Positions 33,501 through 40,346 of a DNA stretch of 64,000 nt are shown piece after piece (position 1 is the stretch's first letter; every line of letters begins with the position of its first letter). The position numbers were made by a program, and so were the translations under genes. The notes beneath the pieces were generated by a model. The model worked only from the letters and a program-made list of their open reading frames with translations, was not told where the DNA came from and ran no database searches. This DNA comes from Pedobacter psychrodurus (GTDB lineage: Bacteria; Bacteroidota; Bacteroidia; Sphingobacteriales; Sphingobacteriaceae): contig NZ_SJSO01000001.1 in the NCBI RefSeq assembly GCF_004331735.1, positions 310,001-374,000 on the forward strand, written 5' to 3'.

Positions 33501-33869
33501 TTACTGAAACCCACCCATTCTTACCATCTGCAGGCTTTCGAAAACCATTTTCTGGTTGTGCTCAAAAGCAAGGGTTTTATGGTTTACTACGTCGATAATC
33601 GATCCGATAAAACACAAACCTGCGGTTACCAGGTATAAAATACCCATCCCAATCTGGCCAATGATAAACCTTTGCAAGCCTGGAACTGCAAATAAGCCGA
33701 TTAAACAGAAAATAAGCATATCTGATGGATTTTTCCTTTTGCTGCTGTAAACCATTAAGAAGTTACGCAACTGTTGCTCGGTTAATCCAGTAGTGGCCTG
33801 TTGTAAGTATGAGAATTCTTCTGGCGTTATGCCTGGTAACGACATTAGAGGTGATTGATATATATCCAT
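33501..33869 (-). CDS. TM2-domain membrane protein
   Basis: A 122-residue membrane protein with two TM helices (about 48-66 and 70-92) separated by GLQRFIIGQIGMGIL, the short-loop DRF-like arrangement of the TM2 domain. The N-terminal 40 residues contain a small helical segment (LTEQQLRNFLMVYSSKR). TM2 proteins have no settled role in bacteria. It follows the DUF2752 gene by five bp, and this TM2/DUF2752 pairing recurs in Bacteroidota. Confidence 0.87.
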   Translation of the reverse strand: MDIYQSPLMSLPGITPEEFSYLQQATTGLTEQQLRNFLMVYSSKRKNPSDMLIFCLIGLFAVPGLQRFIIGQIGMGILYLVTAGLCFIGSIIDVVNHKTLAFEHNQKMVFESLQMVRMGGFQ

Positions 33870-33874
33870 GGTTT

Positions 33875-34177
33875 CTATGTATTTGTGGTTGAAATTTTAA
33901 ACTTATTTTTATCTTTTATCAATGTGTAAATTCTATAAACTATTATAAAAAGTGCCGGAAACCCAAACCAATGTTCGGAAAAGCTTTCGGTAAACTCGCC
34001 ATGTAAAATATGACTGATTGACCTGCCTATACCACATCCCGGACACCAGTCCTCAAAACCCAAATTGGCTAACGGACAAAGTGTAAAGTGATGCTCGTGG
34101 CCATTCGCTGTTGCCAGTAATACTAAAGCCGCTACCCAGAAAAAAAGTTCTAGTGGAAAGCTTTTAATGTACTTCAT
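33875..34177 (-). CDS. DUF2752 membrane protein
   Basis: A 100-residue membrane protein with two TM helices (about 8-25 and 72-90). Between them lies the DUF2752 signature: CPLANLGFEDWCPGCGIGRS, with three cysteines, followed by a His-containing stretch ISHILHGEF. The cysteine motif might bind a metal or be redox active; this is inference. It is the first gene of a two-gene unit with the TM2 gene. Confidence 0.87.
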   Translation of the reverse strand: MKYIKSFPLELFFWVAALVLLATANGHEHHFTLCPLANLGFEDWCPGCGIGRSISHILHGEFTESFSEHWFGFPALFIIVYRIYTLIKDKNKFKISTTNT

Positions 34178-34396
34178 TGTTTCACTTTTTATATAATTTA
34201 GAGGTCATAGCACCACCTTTGTTACATCAATTTGCTCTTAATCGACAAAAGGGGGATATATTTCGACCAAACGAGTAATGGAATCTAAGAATTGAATCTT
34301 ATTTCTTTTCCTGTTTTTAATTTTCACCTGCAACCCGGTCAAAAATAGTTAAAAAAACCTTTACACAAATTGCGGGTTAATATTAAAAGATAAGCT

Positions 34397-34404
34397 TATT
34401 TTTG
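34397..34404 (+). promoter_or_regulatory. -7 box immediately before mfd
   Basis: TATTTTTG fits TAnnTTTG and ends 4 nt before the TTG start codon of mfd. A TTG at 34370 could be part of a -33 box but the spacing (24) is long. Confidence 0.4.
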
Positions 34405-34408
34405 TGCC

Positions 34409-37400
34409 TTGAACATTCGCGATTTAATAAACAGATACAAAACCGACGACAGGGTAACCCGATTTACCAAAGCGTTGAACAGCGCCAAAAACCCTAAGAT
34501 ACAATTAAAGGGATTGGTAGGTTCGGCTGATGCTATCGTTGCACTTTCTTCTTATTTCTTAGTACATAAGCCCATTCTGTTCGTTTTGCCTGACAGAGAA
34601 GAGGCCGCTTATTTTCAATCCGACCTTGAAAGCGTATTGGATAAGCAGGTTTTATTGTTCCCTTCCTCGTACCGCAAATCTTTCGATTTTACGCAGGTAG
34701 ATACAGCCAATGTGCTGGCCCGGGCAGAGGTATTGAACGAGCTGAACCACGATTCGGAATACGGAAAAATTGTAGTTTCTTACCCCGAAGCCATTGCCGA
34801 AAAGGTAATTGACCGCTCTGCATTAGAAAAAAACACTTTAGAAATTAGTTTAGGCGCTAAGTTGGGCATCGATTTTATCAATGAATTTTTAATTGACTAC
34901 GATTTTGACAGAAGGGATTTTGTTTACGAACCAGGGCAGTTTTCAATCCGTGGTGGTATTGTAGATATATTTTCATTCTCGTCTGATCTTCCTTATCGCA
35001 TCGAATTCTTTGGCGATGAGGTAGAAAGCATCAGAAGTTTTGAAATTGAAAGCCAATTGTCGGTAGAAGATGTTAAATCGTTAACCATCGTACCGAATGT
35101 TCAGGCGAAGTTCTTAACTGAAAGCAATATCAGCATTCTCGATTATATCGATCAGGATACACAACTTTGGTTTAAGGATGTTGAGTTTACGCTCGATATT
35201 ATTAAAGCTGGTTTTAAAAAGGCGGTTGAACTGTGGAAAGCACTACCAGCGGCAGATAAAAACCAAAATCCCGAATGGATTGATCCAAAGTTTGCCTTTA
35301 CTGACGAAAAATTACTAGGCGACCATCTTCAGGATTTTCCCATTATCGAATTCGGCAAACAGTTTTTTTATAAAACAGACGACCGCTTTGAATTTGAAAC
35401 CAAACCACAGCCATCGTTCAATAAAGATTTCAACCTACTGATTCACAACCTTAAGGAAAACGAAAAAGAAGGCACTGTTAACTTTATTTTTACCGATTCG
35501 CCAAAACAGATCGAGCGTTTATATGCCATTTTAGAGGATATTGATAAAACAGCCAAATTTACGCCGATCAATAGCATGCTGCGCGAGGGTTTTATAGATC
35601 CGAAGATTCAAACGGCATTTTATACCGACCACCAGATTTTCGATCGTTACTATAAATATAAGCTTAAAAAAGGCTACCAGAAAAGCCAGGCCATTACCCT
35701 AAAAGATTTAAGGGAACTGAAATCTGGCGATTATGTTACTCATATTGATCACGGGATTGGAAAATATGCCGGGCTCGAAAAAGTTGAGGTAAATGGCAAA
35801 ACCCAGGAAATGATCCGTTTAATTTATGCAGATAACGACCTGCTTTATGTAAACATCAACTCGCTAAACCGCATTGCCAAATACAGTGGCAAAGAAAGCG
35901 GTGTGCCTAAGATGAATAAACTGGGTACTGATGCCTGGGACAAGCTAAAAAAAACCACTAAAAAAAAAGTTAAAGATATCGCCCGGGACTTGATCAAGCT
36001 TTATGCTTTGCGCAAAAATCAGGCTGGAACGGCTTTTTCACCAGATAGCTATTTACAAACTGAACTAGAGGCTTCTTTTATTTACGAAGATACCCCCGAT
36101 CAGTTAAAGGCTACCCAAGATGTGAAAAAAGATATGGAATCGCCACACCCAATGGACCGTTTAGTGTGTGGTGATGTGGGCTTCGGAAAAACAGAAATTG
36201 CGGTACGTGCGGCTTTTAAAGCTGTAGCAGAAGGCAAACAAGCTGCTATATTAGTGCCCACTACCATTCTGGCCCTACAGCATTTTAAAACCTTTTCTTC
36301 ACGTTTAAAAGATTTCCCGGTTACGGTTGATTACATTAACCGTTTTAAAACCAATAAACAGATTAAGGATACCCTGGCCGAAGCTGCAACAGGCAAAGTT
36401 GATATCTTAATCGGCACACACCGTTTACTAAGCAAGGATGTGAAGTTTAAAGATCTCGGCATCATGATTATTGATGAAGAGCAGAAATTTGGTGTTACAG
36501 CAAAAGAGAGATTAAAAGCCGTTAGGGTAAATGTTGATACTTTAACGCTTACGGCAACTCCCATTCCGAGAACGCTGCATTTCTCTTTAATGGGCGCAAG
36601 AGATTTATCCATTATTAGTACACCACCACCAAATCGGCAACCGGTAAGTACTGAATTACATGTTTTTAATGATAAACTAATCCAGGAAGCCATTCAGTTC
36701 GAATTAGATCGTGGCGGACAGGCTTTCTTTATCCACAACCGCGTAAACGACTTGATGCAGTTGGGTGGACTGATTCAGAAATTGGTTCCAAAAGCAAGGA
36801 TTGGTATTGCCCATGGGCAGTTAGATGGCGACCAATTGGAAGATGTAATGCTCGATTTTATTAACGGAGAAAAGGATGTTCTGGTAGCCACCACTATTAT
36901 AGAAGCGGGTTTAGATATTCCCAATGCCAATACCATCATCATTAACCATGCACACATGTTTGGTTTGAGCGATCTGCACCAGATGCGTGGCAGGGTAGGT
37001 CGGAGCAACAAAAAGGCTTTCTGTTATCTGCTTTCGCCACCATTATCCACTTTAACTTCTGAAGCCCGGAAGCGTTTGAGCGCCATTGAAGAGTTTTCTG
37101 ATCTAGGCAGTGGCTTTAACGTGGCCATGCGCGATTTGGATATCCGTGGAAGTGGAAATCTATTGGGCGCTGAACAAAGTGGTTTTATTGCCGAGATTGG
37201 TTTTGAGATGTACCACAAAATTTTGGACGAAGCCATTCAGGAACTAAAAGAAGCTGAGTTTAAGGGCCTCTTCGAAAACGAACCCGCCCGTCCTTTTGTT
37301 GGTTTTACACAGGTAGATACCGATCTCGAATTGTATATCCCTGACGCATACATTACCAATATCACCGAGCGTTACAATTTATACACAGAACTTTCTAAAC

Positions 37401-37747
37401 TCGATAACGAAGCGGAACTTGCCATTTTTGAAAAACACCTGGCCGATCGTTTCGGACCGGTTCCGCCACAAGTAAAAACCATGCTTAGTGTGGTGCGTTT
37501 ACAGTGGTTGGGCAAGAAATTAGGCTTCGAGAAAATCAGTTTCAAGAAAAATAGTTTACGCGGATATTTTCTAAGTGATAAACAATCGGCCTACTTCGAT
37601 TCGAATACCTTTACCAAGATTTTAACTTTTGCACAAAATCATCCGCGCATGTGCAATTTAAAAGAGGTAAAAAATACGTTAAGGATCGCTTTTGATAACG
37701 TAAGTAACGTTGAAGAAGCCATTCAAACTTTAGAACTAATTAACTAA
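34409..37747 (+). CDS. mfd: Transcription-repair coupling factor
   Basis: A 1112-residue DNA translocase that removes RNA polymerase stalled at lesions and recruits UvrA. The N-terminal UvrB-homology region is followed by the RNA-polymerase-interacting (CarD-like) domain (about 430-500, GDYVTHIDHGIGKYAGLE). The RecG-like motor has Walker A GDVGFGKTE (about 588), DEEQ (about 687) and later RVGRSNKKAF. The TRCF C-terminal domain ends the protein. The start is TTG 34409: a TAA lies 18 bp upstream in frame and no ATG fits the conserved N-terminus MNIRDLINRYKTD. Confidence 0.97.
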   Translation: MNIRDLINRYKTDDRVTRFTKALNSAKNPKIQLKGLVGSADAIVALSSYFLVHKPILFVLPDREEAAYFQSDLESVLDKQVLLFPSSYRKSFDFTQVDTANVLARAEVLNELNHDSEYGKIVVSYPEAIAEKVIDRSALEKNTLEISLGAKLGIDFINEFLIDYDFDRRDFVYEPGQFSIRGGIVDIFSFSSDLPYRIEFFGDEVESIRSFEIESQLSVEDVKSLTIVPNVQAKFLTESNISILDYIDQDTQLWFKDVEFTLDIIKAGFKKAVELWKALPAADKNQNPEWIDPKFAFTDEKLLGDHLQDFPIIEFGKQFFYKTDDRFEFETKPQPSFNKDFNLLIHNLKENEKEGTVNFIFTDSPKQIERLYAILEDIDKTAKFTPINSMLREGFIDPKIQTAFYTDHQIFDRYYKYKLKKGYQKSQAITLKDLRELKSGDYVTHIDHGIGKYAGLEKVEVNGKTQEMIRLIYADNDLLYVNINSLNRIAKYSGKESGVPKMNKLGTDAWDKLKKTTKKKVKDIARDLIKLYALRKNQAGTAFSPDSYLQTELEASFIYEDTPDQLKATQDVKKDMESPHPMDRLVCGDVGFGKTEIAVRAAFKAVAEGKQAAILVPTTILALQHFKTFSSRLKDFPVTVDYINRFKTNKQIKDTLAEAATGKVDILIGTHRLLSKDVKFKDLGIMIIDEEQKFGVTAKERLKAVRVNVDTLTLTATPIPRTLHFSLMGARDLSIISTPPPNRQPVSTELHVFNDKLIQEAIQFELDRGGQAFFIHNRVNDLMQLGGLIQKLVPKARIGIAHGQLDGDQLEDVMLDFINGEKDVLVATTIIEAGLDIPNANTIIINHAHMFGLSDLHQMRGRVGRSNKKAFCYLLSPPLSTLTSEARKRLSAIEEFSDLGSGFNVAMRDLDIRGSGNLLGAEQSGFIAEIGFEMYHKILDEAIQELKEAEFKGLFENEPARPFVGFTQVDTDLELYIPDAYITNITERYNLYTELSKLDNEAELAIFEKHLADRFGPVPPQVKTMLSVVRLQWLGKKLGFEKISFKKNSLRGYFLSDKQSAYFDSNTFTKILTFAQNHPRMCNLKEVKNTLRIAFDNVSNVEEAIQTLELIN

Positions 37748-37749
37748 AA

Positions 37750-37819
37750 AACGTTAATTCAGTCAGTTCGTTGACTGAATTAACGTTAATTGAGTCAGTC
37801 TATTGACTGAATTAACGTT
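37750..37819. promoter_or_regulatory. Two overlapping 38-bp palindromes before the ATPase gene
   Basis: Palindrome 1 (37750-37787) has perfect 16-bp arms AACGTTAATTCAGTCA / TGACTGAATTAACGTT. Palindrome 2 (37782-37819) is the same with one mismatch, and shares six bases with the first. A T run follows (37818-37823), so it can also terminate mfd transcription. The second palindrome overlaps the probable -33 region of the ATPase promoter, as an operator would. Confidence 0.75.
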
Positions 37820-37825
37820 TTTTGC

Positions 37826-37833
37826 TATATTTG
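37826..37833 (+). promoter_or_regulatory. -7 box of the AAA/DUF4143 gene, probably leaderless
   Basis: TATATTTG is an exact TAnnTTTG match, 6 nt before ATG 37840. A TTG at 37803-37805 lies 20 bp upstream, a good -33 spacing. Confidence 0.6.
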
Positions 37834-37839
37834 GCTTAA

Positions 37840-38976
37840 ATGGAGAGTCAAATTGTTAGATCTTTACAGCCTATTATTCTCAACAAGATTGGGAAAAATA
37901 AAGTAATCTTAACCTTTGGAACAAGAAGGGTAGGAAAAACATGGCTGATAGAAAACATCATCAAAGATGCAAACATCGATTATCTATCTTTAAATGGAGA
38001 AGATCAAGATATACAGGTAATACTATCTACACGAACCGCAGCCAATTACAAAAGAGTATTAGGAAATGCCAAATTACTTATCATCGACGAGGCACAGGTT
38101 ATACCCGAAATTGGAAAAATATTAAAGTTACTGATCGATACTTTCAAAGACCTCACTATAATTGCAAGTGGATCTTCTACTTTTGATCTTTCGAACCAAA
38201 CAGGTGAGCCGTTAACCGGAAGAAGTTTAACCTATTATCTCTACCCCATAGCACAGGCTGAATTGGATAAACAGGAAAACGCTTTACAAACCGCTCAGAA
38301 CCTCGAAGAACGTTTAATTTTCGGTTCGTACCCAGAGTTATTCCACTTAAGTTCATTAACTGAAAAAGCACAATATTTAACAGAACTGGTTAAATCGTAT
38401 TTATTAAAAGATATTTTGATGTATGAGAATATCCAGAACAGTACTAAACTTTTGGAGTTATTAAAACTTATTGCCTACCAAGTGGGTTCAGAGGTTTCAA
38501 TTGATGAAATTTCGCGCACCTTAGGTATTAGCAAAAACACCGTAGATCGCTATCTTGATTTACTTTCGAAGGTTTTTATTATTTATAAAGTTGGTGGCTA
38601 CAGCAATAATTTACGCAAAGAGGTTACAAAATCATCCAAATGGTATTTTTATGATAATGGCATCCGAAATGCGATTGTAAACGATTTCAGATTATTGGCA
38701 CTACGGAATGACCAAGGTATTTTATGGGAAAATTATTGTTTTAGTGAACGCATCAAAAAGATGGAATACGAACAGAAAAATACTACCTATTATTTTTGGA
38801 GAACCTATGATCAACAAGAAATTGACCTAATAGAAGTTGAAAACGGCGAAATTTCAGCTGCCGATTTTAAATGGGGGAACCAAAAAAAGAAAATACCTGC
38901 CTTTTTTGCCAAAAATTATCCCCAAGCATCCTTTTCTGTAATTAACAAAGAGAATTATTTAGACTTTATATTATAA
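37840..38976 (+). CDS. AAA_14/DUF4143 family ATPase
   Basis: A 378-residue cytoplasmic ATPase. The AAA_14 domain has Walker A FGTRRVGKTW (about 27-36, of the GxxxxGKT type) and Walker B LLIIDEAQVIPE (about 83-94), then sensor region LTIIASGSSTFDLS. A winged-helix-like stretch (IDEISRTLGISKNTVDRYLDLL, about 225-246) is followed by a DUF4143 domain with ENYCFSERIKK and an endonuclease-like IDLIEVENGEISAADFKWG. Such proteins are widespread, often in mobile or stress contexts, with unknown function. It directly abuts the DUF3820 gene (no gap). Confidence 0.88.
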   Translation: MESQIVRSLQPIILNKIGKNKVILTFGTRRVGKTWLIENIIKDANIDYLSLNGEDQDIQVILSTRTAANYKRVLGNAKLLIIDEAQVIPEIGKILKLLIDTFKDLTIIASGSSTFDLSNQTGEPLTGRSLTYYLYPIAQAELDKQENALQTAQNLEERLIFGSYPELFHLSSLTEKAQYLTELVKSYLLKDILMYENIQNSTKLLELLKLIAYQVGSEVSIDEISRTLGISKNTVDRYLDLLSKVFIIYKVGGYSNNLRKEVTKSSKWYFYDNGIRNAIVNDFRLLALRNDQGILWENYCFSERIKKMEYEQKNTTYYFWRTYDQQEIDLIEVENGEISAADFKWGNQKKKIPAFFAKNYPQASFSVINKENYLDFIL

Positions 38977-39198
38977 ATGTTAGACCCAACCTTGTTGCTC
39001 GATTTAGTGAAAATGCAAATGCCTTACGGAAAATACAAAGGTTACCTGATATGTAATATTCCTGAAAGTTATTTGCTTTGGTATAAGGACAAAGGTTTCC
39101 CGAAAGGGAAGCTGGGCGATTTAATGGCTACGATGTTCGAAATACGGGTTAATGGGTTAGAGTATCTGTTAACACCATTGAAAAATCAAAATCGGTAG
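38977..39198 (+). CDS. DUF3820 family protein
   Basis: A 73-residue protein of the DUF3820 family: MPYGKYKGYLICNIPESYLL (trimmed), then WYKDKGFPKGKLGDLMATMFE. The MPFGKYKG-type motif is also found as a quasi-nuclease-associated module in exonuclease-like proteins; its biochemical role is not established. The ATG immediately follows the TAA of the ATPase gene, so the two are one transcription unit. Confidence 0.85.
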   Translation: MLDPTLLLDLVKMQMPYGKYKGYLICNIPESYLLWYKDKGFPKGKLGDLMATMFEIRVNGLEYLLTPLKNQNR

Positions 39199-39282
39199 TT
39201 AAAAATGTTAAGTTAATGCGTGCATTTATTCCAGGCTACTGTCTTCCTGAGCAAAAAATTGATGATGGCGGGTTTAGGTGAA

Positions 39283-39379
39283 TCGTCATTCCCAACTTGA
39301 TTGGGAATCGTAATGCCTTAGTAGGGTTGCATTAAGATTCCCGCCTGCGCGGGAAAGACGACTGTTTTAGAATCTGTCA
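39283..39379 (+). repeat. Hairpin element E3, inverted copy of E5
   Basis: About 97 bp with two hairpins (TTCCCAACTTGATTGGGAA and TTCCCGCCTGCGCGGGAA) joined by ATCGTAATGCCTT...GCATTAAGA. The same sequence occurs on the other strand at 53092-53198 with a 9-nt length difference in the middle. Confidence 0.85.
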
Positions 39380-39455
39380 CCTTGAGCTCAGTCGAAGGAT
39401 CTAACTTGCATTGATTTCTTTCAGTAGATGCTGAAAAAAGTTCAGCAAAACGAGT
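39375..39455. repeat. GTCA-type palindromic element E3b
   Basis: Begins TGTCACCTTGAGCTCAGTCGAAGGAT and continues to GATGCTGAAAAAAGTTCAGCAAAACG, the same modules as E2 and E9 but with a degenerate right end. Given by its limits. Confidence 0.6.
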
Positions 39456-39466
39456 CGGGTAAAATC

Positions 39467-39526
39467 CCCGCAGATCAAAATGATTTTCGCAGAAAAAAAT
39501 CTGCGGCGATCAGCGTAATCTGCGGG
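39467..39526. repeat. CCCGCAGAT/ATCTGCGGG hairpin element
   Basis: Outer arms CCCGCAGAT (39467-39475) and ATCTGCGGG (39518-39526) enclose an inner CGCAGA/TCTGCG pair. It lies 9 bp past the dsbA-like stop codon and could end that transcript. Confidence 0.7.
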
Positions 39527-39534
39527 AAACAAAT

Positions 39535-40251
39535 CTATATTTCACAACCATTTTCATCACAAACCGCATCATCATTTTTATTTAATGAAGTCAGCGTAGT
39601 TTTTGGTTGATTTTCTTTCCATTCCGTAAAACTTTGTGTAAGCGCATCGGTAAAAGATTGGACAGGTTGAGCGCCAGAAACACCATATTTACGGTCCATT
39701 ACAAAATAAGGAACCCCTCTGATGCCTAAATTCTGGCTTTCATAAATATCATAACGAACTGCTTCGGTAAATTCATCACCTTGTAAAACCGCTACAGCTT
39801 CTTCCTTATCTAAGCCTATTTCTACAGCAAGATCAACCAAAACATCAGTTTCGCCAATATTTTTGCTGTTTACAAAATGGGCTTCAAACAATTTCTCTTC
39901 GGCTAAATCCTGAAGATTGTGCTTTGCTGCTAGGTGGATCAAACGATGCGCATTAAAGGTATTTGCAGGGATATTGGTATCAAAATCTATCTTCAAACCA
40001 GCATTTGCAGCCATATCCACAACCTGTTTAGTCATTTGTTTAGCCTGCTCAATTGGCATTCCCTTGCTCCGAGAAAGGTAATCGTACACTGTTTCGTTAT
40101 TGGTATTGTGATACTCAGGATTCAGTTGATAGCTCTTCCAGTCTACCTCAATCTCGTTTTTGAACGGCAGTTTTTCTATCGCATGCTCAAAATGTCTTTT
40201 TCCGATATAGCAAAACGGACACATTACGTCCGACCAGATTTCTACTTTCAT
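39535..40251 (-). CDS. DsbA-family oxidoreductase (FrnE-like)
   Basis: A 238-residue thioredoxin-fold protein of the FrnE/2-hydroxychromene-2-carboxylate isomerase-like branch. The active-site CPFC is at residues 11-14 (SDVMCPFCYIGKRHFE) and the cis-Pro loop GVRGVPYFV-like at about 195. There is no signal peptide, so it is cytoplasmic. A C-terminal tail adds a second cysteine pair, CDENGC (about 231-236), reminiscent of the extra pair in Deinococcus FrnE. It may act in oxidative-stress or polyketide chemistry; context gives no hint. Confidence 0.9.
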   Translation of the reverse strand: MKVEIWSDVMCPFCYIGKRHFEHAIEKLPFKNEIEVDWKSYQLNPEYHNTNNETVYDYLSRSKGMPIEQAKQMTKQVVDMAANAGLKIDFDTNIPANTFNAHRLIHLAAKHNLQDLAEEKLFEAHFVNSKNIGETDVLVDLAVEIGLDKEEAVAVLQGDEFTEAVRYDIYESQNLGIRGVPYFVMDRKYGVSGAQPVQSFTDALTQSFTEWKENQPKTTLTSLNKNDDAVCDENGCEI

Positions 40252-40296
40252 AACACAAAATTAAGGTGATTATACTTGCCTATAGTAAGGCCAAAG

Positions 40297-40327
40297 TAAA
40301 AAGCCACTATCGTTTAGGATAGTGGCT
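40297..40327 (-). terminator. Terminator of the M14 peptidase gene
   Basis: A 10-bp stem (AGCCACTATC / GATAGTGGCT) with a 6-nt loop and a T run on the minus strand, 20 bp past the M14 stop. Confidence 0.9.
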
Positions 40328-40346
40328 CTCGTTATAATTATCGTAA

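Larger units (their letters stand above)
39199..39534. other. Gene-free stretch of repeats between DUF3820 and dsbA-like genes
   Basis: 336 bp holding three consecutive palindromic elements (39283-39379, 39375-39455 and 39467-39526) and no credible coding sequence. Confidence 0.7.

Noticed and set aside
37750..37819. Possible CRISPR-like repeat unit
   Set aside because: Only two overlapping palindromes, no spacers and no cas genes; better explained as operator and terminator.
37840..39198. Anti-phage defence or toxin-antitoxin system
   Set aside because: An ATPase with endonuclease-like features beside a small protein is suggestive, but DUF4143 ATPases are common outside defence islands and the neighbours are housekeeping genes.
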